Positions 34,395-46,303 of a DNA stretch of 64,000 nucleotides are shown here, in pieces. How positions within the stretch are numbered: the stretch's first letter is position 1; every line of letters starts with the position of its first letter. This stretch comes from Dipteris shenzhenensis (lineage: Eukaryota; Polypodiophyta; Polypodiopsida; Gleicheniales). The position numbers and the translations under genes are program-made. The notes below the pieces were generated by a model that saw only the letters and a program-made list of their open reading frames with translations, ran no database searches and was not told where the DNA came from. The DNA lies in the NCBI GenBank assembly GCA_047967505.1, contig CM106538.1, one strand, 5' to 3'.

Positions 34395-34990
34395 TGACCC
34401 AATCGCCGGCTTATATCACATTGCTGAGCAAACTTTATGGCATCTTATTCGCCACCGGAGTCCACATGCAGGACCTTTCTGCCAGAGTGATGTTGTCGAG
34501 AAAGTGTCCACTAGAGATTCCTTGCTGTGCTTCACGCAAGATGGCCTCTGTTTCATGTAGTAGGTGCACAACACCGAAGAATTGTATCAAATGCTGATGT
34601 GGTAGAGCTGTCCTACGATGATGTAGGATCTACGGCTTTGCAGGGCAAGCTTCTTGCATCGGTCATGTGATAAATGATTGCCCACGATTTCGGTATACAC
34701 AAAATGGAACATGTCTCAGCCTCTACCTTAAACAACTTTGCATCCGGGAAATCATCGATAAATAAGTCTCCAGTTGGGAGAGGTAGTCCGTTATCGAATG
34801 TGTGGAACCCGGAGTATGCATAGCAGTAAAATACAAGAATCTCCAGTCGGGAGAGGGGTTTTGTGGTGAAAAAGATCTTGGACATATGAATTCGATGCTC
34901 TGAAAGATGGTTCTACAAGAGTATCGTCTTGCCCTGTTTGTTATAGCAATTTCGAACAATCTAACAAGAGGGGTTCATCCTCCTCATCTT
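34395..34990 (-). pseudogene. Ty3/gypsy fragment (RNase H end to integrase zinc finger)
   Basis: Minus strand segments include HTPGSTHSITDYLSQLE (RNase H end, about 34810-34760), DDFPDAKLFKVE, and near 34430 a remnant of the integrase zinc-finger sequence (CDISRRLGQPT). The same landmarks, with DEFPDAEL and a similar RLGQPT region, occur in the gypsy relic at 38.5-40.7 kb, so both are one family. It ends abruptly against copia A. Confidence 0.6.
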
Positions 34991-35407
34991 CATCAAATTT
35001 GTCAATCATGTTGACGCCTTCTACCATCTATGGGCAAAGGTGGGTATTCGCTTCTCCTCTCTCTCCCCCGCCCTCCTTGATTCGCATTAACCTAATCGCC
35101 AATTAACCTGTTCATCCTGGCTATCCCGTCAACCTCCCTTCGCTCCCACTCTCTCTCTCTTTCCCTCCGGAGACTCAGCCCCCACCTCTGCCTCTCCCTC
35201 CTTACCATCTCCCTCCCATCTCTCCCACTTCTCCTATTTCGTGGAAAACCTTTTCATAGGCCTTCCTCCTCCTCTACCTTGCTCTGGTATTTACAAGAGC
35301 ACCCTGCCCTGGTATTTATAAGAGGAAGCAGAAGCTTCGCTTCTGGAGAGAGCAAAAGCTTCTGCAAGAAGCTACCCGGTTCTCGATTTGAATTCTACCT
35401 TACATTA
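34991..35407 (+). promoter_or_regulatory. CT-rich, TATA-containing promoter-like region
   Basis: A long CT-rich stretch (35050-35240, including CTCTCTCTCTTTCCCTCC) is followed by TATTTATAAGAGG at 35313-35325 and an ATG 83 bases beyond it. This resembles a plant core promoter and leader. It could equally be the U3/R part of an LTR. A short internal repeat (CTGGTATTTACAAGAG / CTGGTATTTATAAGAG) surrounds the TATA. Confidence 0.35.
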
Positions 35408-35536
35408 ATGGATTTCAAAATTCACGCTGCGACCGCCGCCATCGGCTTATTAGTCACATACGTTTTGAACTCCTTTTTACCTTTGCAAAATGGTGATTTG
35501 TCAGACTCGAGCCTGTCAGAGGCCATAGCCTTGTAA
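35408..35536 (+). CDS. Possible orphan first exon, 42 codons, one membrane segment
   Basis: From the ATG at 35408 the frame encodes a short peptide with a hydrophobic helix (AATAAIGLLVTYVL) and an acidic Ser-rich end (DLSDSSLSEAIAL) before TAA at 35534. A GTAAAA at the end could be a splice donor instead of part of a stop. Codon pattern and promoter-like context suggest a real exon, but nothing downstream continues it. It may be a gene truncated by later insertions, or chance. Confidence 0.3.
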   Translation: MDFKIHAATAAIGLLVTYVLNSFLPLQNGDLSDSSLSEAIAL

Positions 35537-35982
35537 AAACCCGCTTAATATCTTCCATCCGTAAGACGTCTATAACAATAACACATTGGGAAATAGGGTG
35601 GCACCATACTCGATGCTCTTAACCTCAAGGTGCTATTTTTCCACACTCTGGACAACCATTGATGTGACATTTCCTTTATAGCATGTCTCATTTTCCCTTG
35701 GATCATTATGTCATGCATTATAGGAAAAACATCCTAATTAGGCTCTTCCAAGGGAAAAGCATCCAAAATAGCCATCATTATTTCCCCCCTTTTTCCCCTC
35801 CATGACATAAGCCTGTTAAGCAGGGATGGTGCACTTCTGAGAACGTGGGTCCCAGAGCTGACATGTGGCCTAGCCGTCGCACAGGGGGCAATCACCGTAG
35901 TTCATGAGATGTGGCATGGGACGTGACATGTGGCGGTGCATTGGGTGGCATGCGAGGCCCAATTAGACTCAGGACTCAGCGG

Positions 35983-35984
<2 letters not shown>
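35537..35984. other. No gene seen
   Basis: Unassigned sequence between the possible exon and the microsatellite cluster. It contains short direct repeats of GTGGCATG / ATGTGGC type near 35860-35950. Confidence 0.3.
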
Positions 35985-36050
<66 letters not shown>

Positions 36051-36155
36051 CAAACATTAAATTCTATATATATAGACATAAATATGTGTATATTTATAGA
36101 GAAATACATAAATAAATAAAATTATACACTTTTTTTTTTTGGTGAAGATAAATAA

Positions 36156-36201
<46 letters not shown>

Positions 36202-36330
36202 GAGAGAGAGAGAGACAGAGAGAGACAGAGAGGAGTGTATATATTTATATTTATATACATACATACATACATGCATGCGCGCGCGCACACACACACATAT
36301 ATGGAGAGAGAGAGGCAGGGGGGAAGAGAA

Positions 36331-36368
<38 letters not shown>

Positions 36369-36746
36369 GAGGTATATGCTTAGTTTGGTTGTGACTGCTA
36401 TTACTTTAAGCATTGTCTCTAGAAATTTTGCGAGGACAACAAACTTGCATAATGTGTTGCTTAATATTCTTGAGTTAAAGTGAAAGTTTCTACCTTTGAA
36501 TTAGGCAATTATGTTTATGTCAATGTAAGTGGCCAAGCATTGTGGCTTGAGTTGATGTTATGCTTGAGATGCATAAAGTGTGGTTGAAATGCTTGAGATG
36601 ATGCTAGAGGGTTTGAAAAGCAAACACCTCAAACTCTTTATAACTAGTTTGTTGATGTGTCAACTATTCCCACCTGGTGACATGTCCCTCTCCTATATAA
36701 TGCCTCCTTTTAATAGTAGAGGTTGCAAGGAGGGGTGCCATGTGGA

Positions 36747-36788
<42 letters not shown>

Positions 36789-37040
36789 TATGTATATTTA
36801 TGTTTACTTTATATACATATATCTCTTATATTTATATATATCTTATATATACATTTGTACATGAGGAAATGCACGAAGGAGGTTCGGGGATCTTGAGAGG
36901 AGGGCTATGTAGGTTCAGTGGGAGAGGAGGGGGGTAGTAAAGCTCAAACTATGATTAGAGAGAGAGAGAGAGAGAGTTTATAAGATATTTATTTATATTT
37001 TAATATTTAGTGTTTTGTATGTGTGTGTGTGTGTGTTTAG
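35985..37040. repeat. Microsatellite cluster: (GA)n, (AC)n, (CA)n, (AG)n, (GT)n
   Basis: Separate simple repeats within about 1 kb: (AG)n at 35986-36048; (AC)n at 36159-36197; (AG)n-rich at 36199-36233; alternating CATA/CG/CA steps at 36255-36300, including GCGCGCGCGC; (AC)n at about 36334-36364; (AC)n at about 36749-36786; (AG)n at 36957-36976; (GT)n at 37019-37037. Apparent open frames here are artefacts of the repeats. Confidence 0.9.
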
Positions 37041-37686
37041 AAGTTTGGTTAGATGAAAGACACCTAAAAATTCTTGAATATTTGTGTGTGTGAACGCGTG
37101 GATGTTGGTATGTATGTATATGTTTTTTGCAAATTTTCTTAAAATTGCTCAAAGTTTGAGATTGATGAATGAAACCATAAATTTAATTAAAGGTGATCTA
37201 TGATCGCAACTTTGAGACCCAACGGAGCAGGTCTCTAGCCCCCGTCGTAGACTGGTCAGGTTAGTTGTTTGGATAAAGGAACACAGAGTAACATGTAACA
37301 GGAAAGTAAACAGCAGAAGCTTCATTCTGAGTCCGATGTGGCTAATGTGCACTGAAGCTACTCCAGCCATCTCTGAGTAAGTGACCCACCAACCAATGGA
37401 TTTCCTCCTGAAACACCCATCTCTATTGACATTGGTGCCACCGACACCGTCACCTGCTCTACCATTACCGGTGGGGGAGGCGCATGCATCACACTGAGCT
37501 GGGTTGAGGACACCCCACTGCAAAACAAACTCTCTGTCACACTTGCATGGGAAGGAGTAAGGGGAGCAAGAGAAGAAACCACTCCTTGCATGATACGACG
37601 GCCTTGTCATCTCTGCTTTTTGGGCTCTCGACCAGATGATCCTTCAGCTGCATCCTACAGAGGTCCTTCAAGTTCAAGAGTGAGAG
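37041..37686. other. No gene recognised
   Basis: A minus-strand open frame of 153 codons (37149-37610) overlaps another of 77 codons. Neither resembles a known protein. It may be the 3' end of the gypsy element to its right. Confidence 0.25.
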
Positions 37687-38490
37687 TCAATGCCGTATTC
37701 TGTCGAGGTTAGTAGAATCAAGCTGCAAAGGGAAAAGAACTTCTAAAATCTGGCCAATCTTTGAGTTAACAGCTTGCTTCTTATCTACCGCCGTTGCCAC
37801 CCTTTGTGCCTCTGCATGGATGCGCTCCTTTAAAACACGTGCCCAAGGCACTGGTAGTTGCTTAGCTACCGTGATCATCCCTCGAGTCCTGGAAGTGATC
37901 GTGTAGGTCTTCGCTTGCAAACAGACCGACTCAAGTATCCAACGATACAGATCTCGAATTTGAACATCTTTACATGCACTGATCTTGTACTCACCTCGAG
38001 CAAGATTGCCAAACTCAGCCATCATCACCTTCGTTAAACACATTGGTTGCATAAACAAGCCTCCATCCATTGGCAAATACAACCGCCGCTGATAAATCAA
38101 TTAGATGGTCAGCTCCTGATGCACGCCCAAAAACTCCACAGCTGATCCAAACACAAGTTGTTGGCAAAGTGCTAATGCTACTAGGTGAATGTTCACCCTC
38201 TGCCAATCTATGCTGCTAAAACTATGGATTCGCAGCCATTGGAGATGTGCATTGATGGACTGAGAATCAAAGTAGACCAACGAAATGAAGGGGTGAAACC
38301 ATGCGTGTGCCATCACCATAGGAAGATGAAGGAAGCCAAAAGAGCTGAGAGTGTGATAAGGAATACTAAGCATGCAACAGGTATATGAAAAAAAAAGACC
38401 AAATATTGCAATCCAGATTGCCAATACCCATCCTTGACGACAGGTTGTTAATGGCGGCTGGGATAGGACCTCGCAGAAGACTGTTGTCAT
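37687..38490 (-). pseudogene. Unrecognised reading frame 3' of gypsy pol
   Basis: One minus-strand frame runs for about 267 codons, broken only by TAA at 38101-38103. It reads like protein, with segments such as ALCQQLVFGSAVEFLGVHQE and DLYRWILESVCLQAK, and with Lys/Arg-rich helices (RVLKERIHAEAQRVATAVDK) near the end. It lies in the same orientation as, and just past, the integrase C-terminus of the gypsy relic. It may be an extra 3' ORF of that element, an unrelated transposon ORF or a host gene fragment. No known domain is evident. Confidence 0.4.
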
Positions 38491-38539
38491 CAGGCATCTT
38501 ACCCTCCTACCACATGTCCACCTTCTATCGCCTCCACCT

Positions 38540-40745
38540 CGTCCTAGGAAATCTGTGCCTCGTTAGATATCGAAAAGGGGCACTGAAGACTCACGTCATG
38601 ATGATATGGATGCAACCAAAAACCATTAATTGGATGTGCAAGTACGTGCCCTTGCAAGTCCGCAAGGTAGAACAATGTAGACTTGTAGTCATGAAATCTC
38701 CAGAATGGTCCCAACCATCGCAGCTTTAGCTTCCCCGGCATCCTCCTTAGATGAGTGTTGAACCGTAGCACCATTGCCTGTTCTCAAATGATTTTTTCTT
38801 CGAAGCCAAATCCACCCACTGCTTCCGCCTTGCTTGAATCTCTAGAGTCAAATAGTAGCTCTCCAGCCACATATCATCCAACTGATCAAGGACATCCAAC
38901 AAGATCACCATGGACTCCAGTGAAAGAAGCCTGTCCTCCACTGCAATCCACAAACCAGGCACTATATGTTTAATCGGCTTAGCTCTCCAGCCGCATATCA
39001 TCCAACTAATCAAGGACATCCATTAACAGGAACACCATGGACTCCTATGAAAGAAGCCTATCCTCCACCGCAATCCACAAACTAGGCACTATATGCTCGA
39101 TTGGTGTAATTGCCACCTTGAAGGATGTGCGGTAAGCCCATAATGTTGCCAACAACTTTTCATCCCAATCCGTGTAGTGCTCATTCACTAACAGCAAAAT
39201 AATCTGCTTGAATGTATAATTGGTTGATTCAACCAACCCATTAGCCTACGGATAGTAGGGAGAAGACTTCTTGTGAATCACCATATAGAAAGAATTCATC
39301 CACTTAATGACTGTTGACAAAGTGGGTACCCCTGTCGTTGCTGACAATCTCAATTGGGCAACCAAACCACGTAAACACATCTTGATAGAGGCACTTTGCA
39401 ATAGAATTTATGGTGTTATCTCACAAGCCCAATCTTCCACCCATTTGGTATAGTAATCAGTTTGCTACCAGTGTGTAACAATTCCATGTGCGGGTAGTAG
39501 TTGGCCTAAATGGACCCATGAAGTCCAGACCCCATTTTTAAAATGTCTCTAGTGGTAAGATGGGGTTGAGAGGAATCTGATCGTGATCTGTGGGTTGACC
39601 CAACCGTTGGCAGAGATCGTAACTCTTTGCAAATCACCGAGCATCCTTCTACATGGTTGGCCACGCTTGCTTATAGAATTTTCTTTGTGGTTATTTTCCC
39701 CACAAAATGACCACCCAAAACCCCGCAATGGGCTTCCATCAGCACTACCTCCTGCTCATGAGGATAGACACACTGTAGCAGGCCTCCGTGAAATGTAATT
39801 GATATAGTTGGCCCAACACTGCTTCAAAAGATTGGCTTCGCAATGCCAATCACTTCCTTTGGTCTCGATTCATGTACTTGGGCATTATTCCAATAGTCAA
39901 GAATGAGAGCATCTCATCATACCATGACCACAGGACTTCCGAAACCACTTCGGGCTCCACCTCGATCGGATCCGCCCGAAAAATATCCGCCAGCTCTGCA
40001 TCAGGGAATTCATCTTCCACTCCCATTGGCAGCTCCCCAAACTCTAGTCGAGATAAGTATTTTACTACCGCATGCTTCGAGCCAGGCTGATGAATAACAT
40101 TGAAGTCATATTCCTGCAGTAACAACAACCAACATGCCAATCGGCCGGTAAGACTTTGCTGTTTAACTAAGTACAACAACGTGGAATGATCAACATGGAA
40201 CACAAAAGGTCGGCCCAATAGTTTTTTGACTGAATAAATCATGCCCAATCATTCTCTTTCTGTGACAGAATAATTATTTTCAACAGTCAATAGCCGTTGG
40301 CTTATGTAGAGAGTGGGCAATACCATTTGTCTGCATCTTCCTGCATCAAGACTGGGCGATACCATTTGTCCACATCTTCCTACCAATAACCCTATCTGAA
40401 TCATCAACAAACACATGAAAATTCTTCTCCCAATTGGAAGACATCAGCACTGGTGCTCTTGAAAGTTGGATTTTGAGTTGCCGGTATGCTTTGTCGCACT
40501 CCATAGTCCACAAAAATGCCTTTGGTTCCACATGAGCAAGTGCATTCAAGGGAATCGCCATATGAGCCAAAAACTGCAAATGTTTGCCATGCCATCAGAT
40601 CTGCCCCAAGAAGCGCAAGCACTCCTTAGGGGTTGTTGCTGTAGGCGCTTGCATGATCACAGCCACCTTGTCGGGATCCATTATCGTAATTCCCTCTGTC
40701 GAGATGATGTGACCCAAGAGTTCCCCGCTACGTACCACAAATAGG
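38540..40745 (-). pseudogene. Ty3/gypsy relic: RT end, RNase H, integrase, C-terminal region
   Basis: Minus strand. RT end (about 40720-40640: LLGHIIS, then TPKECLRFLGQ). RNase H (FHVFVDDSDRVIG, 40400; FVFHVDHSTLLYLV, 40190; LLLLQEYDFNVIHQPGSKH, about 40130). Spacer with VEDEFPDAELADIF (40020). Integrase zinc region near 39600. Integrase core end (ESTNYTFKQIILLL, then EKLLATLWAYRTSFK, about 39230-39110). C-terminal region KLKLRWLGPFWRFHDYKS and ADLQGHVLAHPINGFWL (38730-38590). Stops and shifts are frequent and no LTR is seen. Confidence 0.85.
38857..39104. repeat. Two-copy tandem duplication, 124-bp unit, in gypsy integrase
   Basis: AGCTCTCCAGCCACATATCATCC at 38857 recurs at 38981 with a few substitutions, through to the CTATATG end. 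124 is not a multiple of three, so the duplication disrupts integrase and probably came after inactivation. Confidence 0.8.
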
Positions 40746-41099
40746 CTACTCTTCACTTCTACTAGGTTCCATTAACCCTCTAACGTTAGATTCAAGAAAG
40801 AGACTAGTTTATTTGGCATTCTTTTTTTGCCCCTTCTTAGCCCTAGGGTTGGGGCTATTTACTTGCACAGTAGCAACTTTAGATTGTCTTTGTTTATGTT
40901 GTACCACAGTGAAAGCTTTGCCTTGACTAGAGTCCCCTTGGTTAACTGGAGTACCCTTGGTTTGATCTTCTTTTGATTCTTCTTCACTTTACTCTACCCC
41001 ATCAATGGCATCCTCTCTATTCACATCCTCTTAAAACTCTTTTCACCAACCAGATTCAATAATCATATCCTCTCTATTCACATCCTCTTCAAACTCTTT
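40746..41099. other. Short spacer with a 56-bp tandem duplication
   Basis: TCTATTCACATCCTCTTMAAACTCTTTTCACCAACCAG occurs twice (about 41017 and 41073). Otherwise no feature is seen. Confidence 0.5.
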
Positions 41100-41880
41100 T
41101 CACCAACCAGCTTCAATAATCATATTGCCATCCTAACTCACTCTATTGCTTCCTTCAATGACATCCTCTTTGTCTTTGAGAGGTTCAAAGGAGTTCTTCT
41201 TAGTTGTAGGTGTCTCAAAAGAATCCTTACCCTTTCCATTGTTTTTGTCGATGGCTCGATCTTCCTGCTGAGTACTCAGTGGTATTGCAAGGGGTAGCTT
41301 GTTTAGTAGTAGAGGGCTTAGCCCCCTTAGACTTGCCCCGACTTGCCCCTCTTTAGGGGACAATTTTAAATAACATGTGTGGAGAGACCACACAAAAAGC
41401 ATGAATTAGGAAGATTTTTATATATCAAGGGTTGCTCTTTAAAAGTGTTACCATTTCTATTCAAAATGATGAGAGTCTGAGGCATCTCCTCTGCTATATC
41501 CATCTTGATACAAATTTAGGGATTACCTTTAGGACTGATGAAATTTTCCTGCTCCACACCCAGGACTTCACCTAGCCCACAACATAGGAAGGGGATAGGA
41601 AGGGTAACTGGTTACATAGATAGAGAGGTAAGTCCCATGCATGAATTCTAGTAGATCTAGGGGCGTCTAGAGAAAAGTCCTTGGACCACCATTCTAAGTA
41701 TAAAGGTTGATTCCTAATGGTCCATAGGCCATGCTACATGGCTCTTGTAGCCATTTCAAGCCTCTCAAATAAGAATACAAAAGAGCCTTTTAAAAAAAAT
41801 CTCATATTCAATACATTCATGCCCTTCCTTACCTAGTTGGTTCTAATCCAAGTTTCTAGAAAAGCCATTGGAGGTTTGAC
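41100..41880 (-). pseudogene. LINE ORF1 relic (DUF4283 and CCHC)
   Basis: Minus strand. A DUF4283-like region is visible at about 41770-41560 (MWHGLWTIRNQPLYLEWW, then ISPKGNP near 41540), then DIAEEMPQTLIILNRNGN and IYKNLPNSCFLCGLSTHVI with a following NCPL. The Cys-x2-Cys-x4-His-x4-Cys spacing is kept, with one stop in the knuckle. A Lys/Glu-rich tail follows to 41133. It is the same ORF1 family as the relic at 49.1-50.1 kb. No EN or RT adjoins it, so it is an ORF1-only fragment. Confidence 0.65.
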
Positions 41881-44089
41881 ACTAGAAAGGAATCCTACCA
41901 GTGCATGGGTGAGCAGCTAAAGGACTAAGTCATGTAGCAAGATATCATCAAGAAAGGCCAAAATCAACTTACTTGGGCTAGCAAATCCCCTCTCTCCTTT
42001 AGATTGTTGTGTCCCTCTAGCACTTTGTTGTGTAGGAGCTCTGGTTCAATGTTTGCTTAAGGCATCTGCTCTTTTTCTTTCTCCTAGCTACTGGTTGGGA
42101 AGCCTCGTCTCAATCGGAGATGACTTAAAACCTTCAAGATGTGACCTTCTTTCTCCTGCACATTCGTCTCTGAGTGTATCATGCGATAAGTTTGGCTCTA
42201 TTTTCTGCCTTGGAGCCGTATGGGTCCAAGTGCTTATAAAAATAGAATGAGAGAGATAAAAGAGAGTACAAGGGTTAGGCCTCCCTTCAAAAGGTGAATT
42301 GTATAAATTGCCAAAATTTGGACTTTGGAATTCATTGTGTAGTTGCAAAATTTTAGAATACAACCTCTCTCATTCTTTCATTCACTTATGAGTGAGACCT
42401 CTTTCTTCCTAGTGTGTGTTGCCTTATGATTGCTACTCCTCCCCCTTGACTCTCCCCTTCTCTTTCACATCCCTTCTCTTCTCATACCTTCCCCTCTTCT
42501 CTTCCCCTCCCCTCTTCACTCTCATGAAATCAGATTGACACAATCTGGTAGACACTTGAGTGACACAAGTGTCAGCCTCATGCTGGCAAAGCTCTCACAA
42601 GGAGTTTCTCAGGATTCGAGCCTCTTTTGGCATTCCTCCAAGATCCTTACAACATGTGGAGTTGCTATCGGCTATACATAGCCAAGTGTGCACCCACCTA
42701 TTGATACTTGTGTCGCATTGGTTGAAGGCAACTTTAGCTTCTAGCCGTGATAATCGTTGCTAATTCATGGAGTCTCCACACAATTTTAACAACCTTTGTT
42801 GCTCCATTAAGCTACCAAGTGCATTTTTGCAGCTGCACCTACCCAACGACCAAATATTGAAGTACCTTCCACTCTTTCAAGCCTTGACAAGGCCTTGCAA
42901 CTGACTTGTTGTTGCTCTTATTTGCTCTAGTGTAGCTCCATGACTCTCTCCAAACATTGGCACCACTCCCATTTCACTGACTTGATTTGCAAGAGTTTTG
43001 GTTAGTACATCAAATGTTGACTACCATGACCTCTCTCCAGCTACATTTTGACCAGCCTTAGCACCAACTTGACATGTCCATGCAGCTATATGAAAATCCA
43101 TGCACTTGTATGGATTCTATGCAGGGTATCCATACAACCCTAAAATTGCTAGCCATACCATTTTCTCTTAATTGTTCACAATTGCCTTGTTTGTTCACAC
43201 AGGTTGATGTGGTAGATTGCCACACAAGGCGGCATTGTTGTTCAGGTTTGTACTCAACACAGCCTACTCTTGGACCATCAGATATCCTGCAGTCCCTATC
43301 CATAGAAGCATGAACCCCAACAACTCCATGGGAATTAAACTTGGTTCCTATTGTAAATCCTCTTAGCAATCTCTTAATGTAAATGGCCATTTTGGATTTT
43401 AATTCTTGTATGCCCAGCATTCTCCTTTGAAAGAATGACCATTGGCTGAGTGAGATAGGATAACTTTTAAAAGAGCACATGCTCAATTGTAAGTATTTGG
43501 ACTTTTGCAATACATACTTTGTATTCCTCACTCTAAGTTATTTGACAGTCCATCATTTTCAAGTTTATATGCACAAAGTGTTCTTTCAAATGTACAAGTC
43601 TTCGTCCTTTTTTTGGTTATAAACGTTATGTTGTTTTTTTTGCAAAATTTCTTCTCTTGGTTCCCGTCTATTTTGGAATGTTTTGCAAGTTTTGATATGA
43701 TTTGATGCGCAACCAAGCATGAGACTCGTTAGTGGTGTGAAAGCCTAGTAACACTTTTGTGATCACACGATTTAAAAAAAAAACATATGGAAATCTACAC
43801 AAGACAAATGATATCATCGATGGTTAGTAAAACATGAGGTTCCACTCCAATTGGGTGGTTGAACAAGCAACATTGCTTCACCTCAAAATGATTCTATTGA
43901 CAATTAGATTGCATCTCTTCCATGCATTACTACATAAGAGTCTATAGTGATTCTTATTCTGTCTCTGTATCCTCCCCCAATATAATTCCACTAACATCCT
44001 CCAATAGTATATTCCACTAGTATCCTCCCCCAATATAATTCTACTAGTATATTCCTTGTCCTCACCTCGTTCCACCTCCACATGCCATC
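41881..44089. other. Unassigned DNA; one 157-codon minus-strand frame
   Basis: The longest frame is minus-strand 43058-43531, Cys-containing (CRLVWQSTTSTCVNKQGNC) but not recognised and without a clear signal peptide. The pyrimidine-rich block at 42420-42530 is low complexity. Near 43960-44050 the phrase CCTCCCCCAATATAATTC is repeated with variants. Confidence 0.25.
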
Positions 44090-44586
44090 ATGACTATGAA
44101 ACACTCCAAGTTTTATGGGAAGTTGACCAATAACATTGATGGGCACATCTTATTAATTGAGAGTACTTGGTTGGGGTCAATGATCCAATAGTTTGACAAG
44201 CCCACCAGGCCATAAAGAAAGCAAAATTTCTTTCCACTCTTCACAAAGTAGTGTTGAATCTACATAGTGCAATATGAGGATGGCCATTTTATAGTCTATG
44301 ATGTAGAATGGGATGCATTCCTCACATGCTTCCTACAAGAAAACATTATCGTCCACGTCCTAGAAAAGTTAGGCTGCATGGACTAACATGAGTTGTCTGT
44401 GGATGAATATGCAACCAAGCTTTGGCATATCCTCTGATGGATTGATACAAGTCAATCAAACAATTATGCAAGTCTTAAATTCTTACTTCATTCATTCATG
44501 GTTTATCAAAAAATTTAAAACTTTCTATGGCTTCTAGATGTTGCAACACTCATGTTAAACCAGTTAATTGCTTTGGTGATCTAGGC
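44090..44586 (+). pseudogene. Ty3/gypsy gag, first part
   Basis: Plus strand, with frame corrections: KHSKFYGKLTNNIDGH, then EWDAFLTCFLQENIIVHV, then LSVDEYATKLWHIL, the usual order of a gypsy capsid (retrotransposon-gag) domain. A gag-only copia-like element interrupts it at 44587, and the frame resumes at 46870. Confidence 0.6.
44582..44586. repeat. Target-site duplication (5' copy) of the gag-only element
   Basis: TAGGC, versus CAGGC at 46870-46874. The single C-to-T difference turns a Gln codon in the interrupted gypsy gag frame into a stop. Confidence 0.7.
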
Positions 44587-45119
44587 TGTAGGATATAGTT
44601 AGTTTCTCATCCTCATGGGGAGAAGACTCGACTCCAAGGTTAATGGAGGGGTAAAAAGGCTAGTGCCATGTGGCACTATTTCATGCATGCTTCTATGTGA
44701 ATCTTCATAGGCGTCTTTGTCTCGACTCTTCGAGTTCTTGTGAAGGTCTCATCTCTGTCGGTGTGGAGCTCCTCCATGAGAGTTGGATCTCTTGACTGTT
44801 GGTAGCTATGAAGAGGTCGCTGAGGAGCTATGGCACGACTACTTGCTCTCACTACTTGGGTCGGTACCGTCTCTCCATCAGGCTGATACATAAGCTCGTT
44901 TTTTGGTCACACAGGGTCTTGAGGTTGATAGCTACTTTGTGTAGTGGTCATTTGTGCTCTTTGAGAGCTTATGAGTGTGTAAGCCTTTGTGGCTTGTTGC
45001 TTACAATTGTAAAACCTTCACAACAAGCACAATAGTGATGCGTGGAGGTCTCTAAGTCATTTTGTGAGAATAATAAAGATTTAGACTCTTACCTATAATC
45101 TATCTTTTCAAGTCCAACA
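44587..45119 (+). repeat. 5' LTR of the gag-only element
   Basis: 533 bp, TG...CA termini. It shares most of its length with 46304-46869, including GTGCCATGTGGCACTATTTC and GAATAATAAAGATTTAGACT (a likely polyadenylation region, AATAAA). The 33-bp length difference is mainly in the last 60 bases. A canonical initiator-Met primer-binding site is not evident immediately after it. Confidence 0.85.
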
Positions 45120-45349
45120 ATTGGGTTCCATAGTCTACGTCTGAGAGGGTTCTGAGGTGAAAATCTATGTCCAAAAGAGTGTTGCATAGTCGCTCTTGTG
45201 TGTGTTCATTACCTGTCATACCAAGGGCGCTAAGAAGACCATAGAGCAACCATAGTGCAACTAGATGACGTTCACCATTAGTTCTGTTAGTAGAGGTATG
45301 TTTCCTTGAAATCTTGAATCAGTAATCATCGATATACCTAAGAACAAAA

Positions 45350-46028
45350 AGGCTAGTGGAGCACTTGTTACATTCAATGGTAAGAATTTCCCTTCATGGC
45401 AATTGGTAACCCAGCTATTGTTCATGCAGAAAGGTCTATGGAGCGTTGTTGCAGGGACAGAGAAAAGACCAAAGGAGAGATCACATAATGCTGATAAAAT
45501 TCTGGTGTGGAGACAAAGAATGAAAAGGCCATCAGTTACAGTCAAAGCTCTGGGTTATGAATATTTCTACCACCTCAATGTGAAGCTGACACCGGCAAAA
45601 AATTGGCAAATCTTGGAATCCTTGTTCGAGTACGTATGAAGCATTCAAAGGCCAATCTAAAATAAGAACTTTTTTATCTATAGATGGAGGAATCAGAGTC
45701 TCTTCCTCAATCACATGCAAGCTTTGTTGTGCCAGCTTAACGACTTGGGAGCTAAAGTAGAAGATGATGATAAAAAAGCTACATTATTGAAGAGTCTACT
45801 AATCAAGATCGAACCCACTCACCTATGTAGTATCCAATAAGAAGAAAGGATGTGATACTCGTAAGTGTTTGTACTGTGGTAAAGAAGGTCATATTGAAAA
45901 GTTTTGCTATACAAAGAAATGGGATGAGCTTGAGAAAAAAAAAGAAAAAGAAATGACAGTGGATAGTAAAGAAGAATCGAGTATGTTGGTAGAATCCGAG
46001 ACTCTCAAGGATCAGGATTGGGCTTTTT
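45350..46028 (+). pseudogene. Copia-type gag with CCHC knuckle
   Basis: Plus strand. FNGKNFPSWQLVTQLLFMQ, then KGLWSVVAG at the N-terminus is typical of copia gag (UBN2 family). After a stop near 45637 the middle helix is recognisable (QLNDLGAKVEDDDKKATLL). The knuckle CLYCGKEGHIEKFCY is at about 45862-45906, and a Lys/Glu-rich tail ends at TAA 46028. The remaining 270 bases before the 3' LTR carry repeated TCTTTGTGARC phrases and no coding. Confidence 0.75.
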
Positions 46029-46303
46029 AAGGAGGGCAGAGTCGAGCTCTTTGTGAGCAAACACACTGTTCTTTGTGAACGTGGTGAGATACTCTTCAAG
46101 GTTCTTTGTGAACAAAAGGATTCAATTTATGAAATGCTCTTCATGAGCTTTGCTAACTATTTCCTTTGTGGATGTTTTAGCTTTGTAAGCTCTTTGTGAG
46201 CAAGTATATGGCAATTGTATTTTGTAGATGGTTCTGGTTATTTATCATTTGACAGTCTGATATAGTTAGTACATGTTCTCCCCATTTTGGCCGAGGGGGT
46301 GTA

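Noticed and set aside
36057-36864. Frames of 65-118 codons with Thr-His or Cys-Val runs
   Set aside because: They translate microsatellites.
45120-45160. A primer-binding site after the 5' LTR of the gag-only element
   Set aside because: The bases after the LTR (ATTGGGTTCCATAG) do not match the initiator-Met tRNA complement well enough to call.
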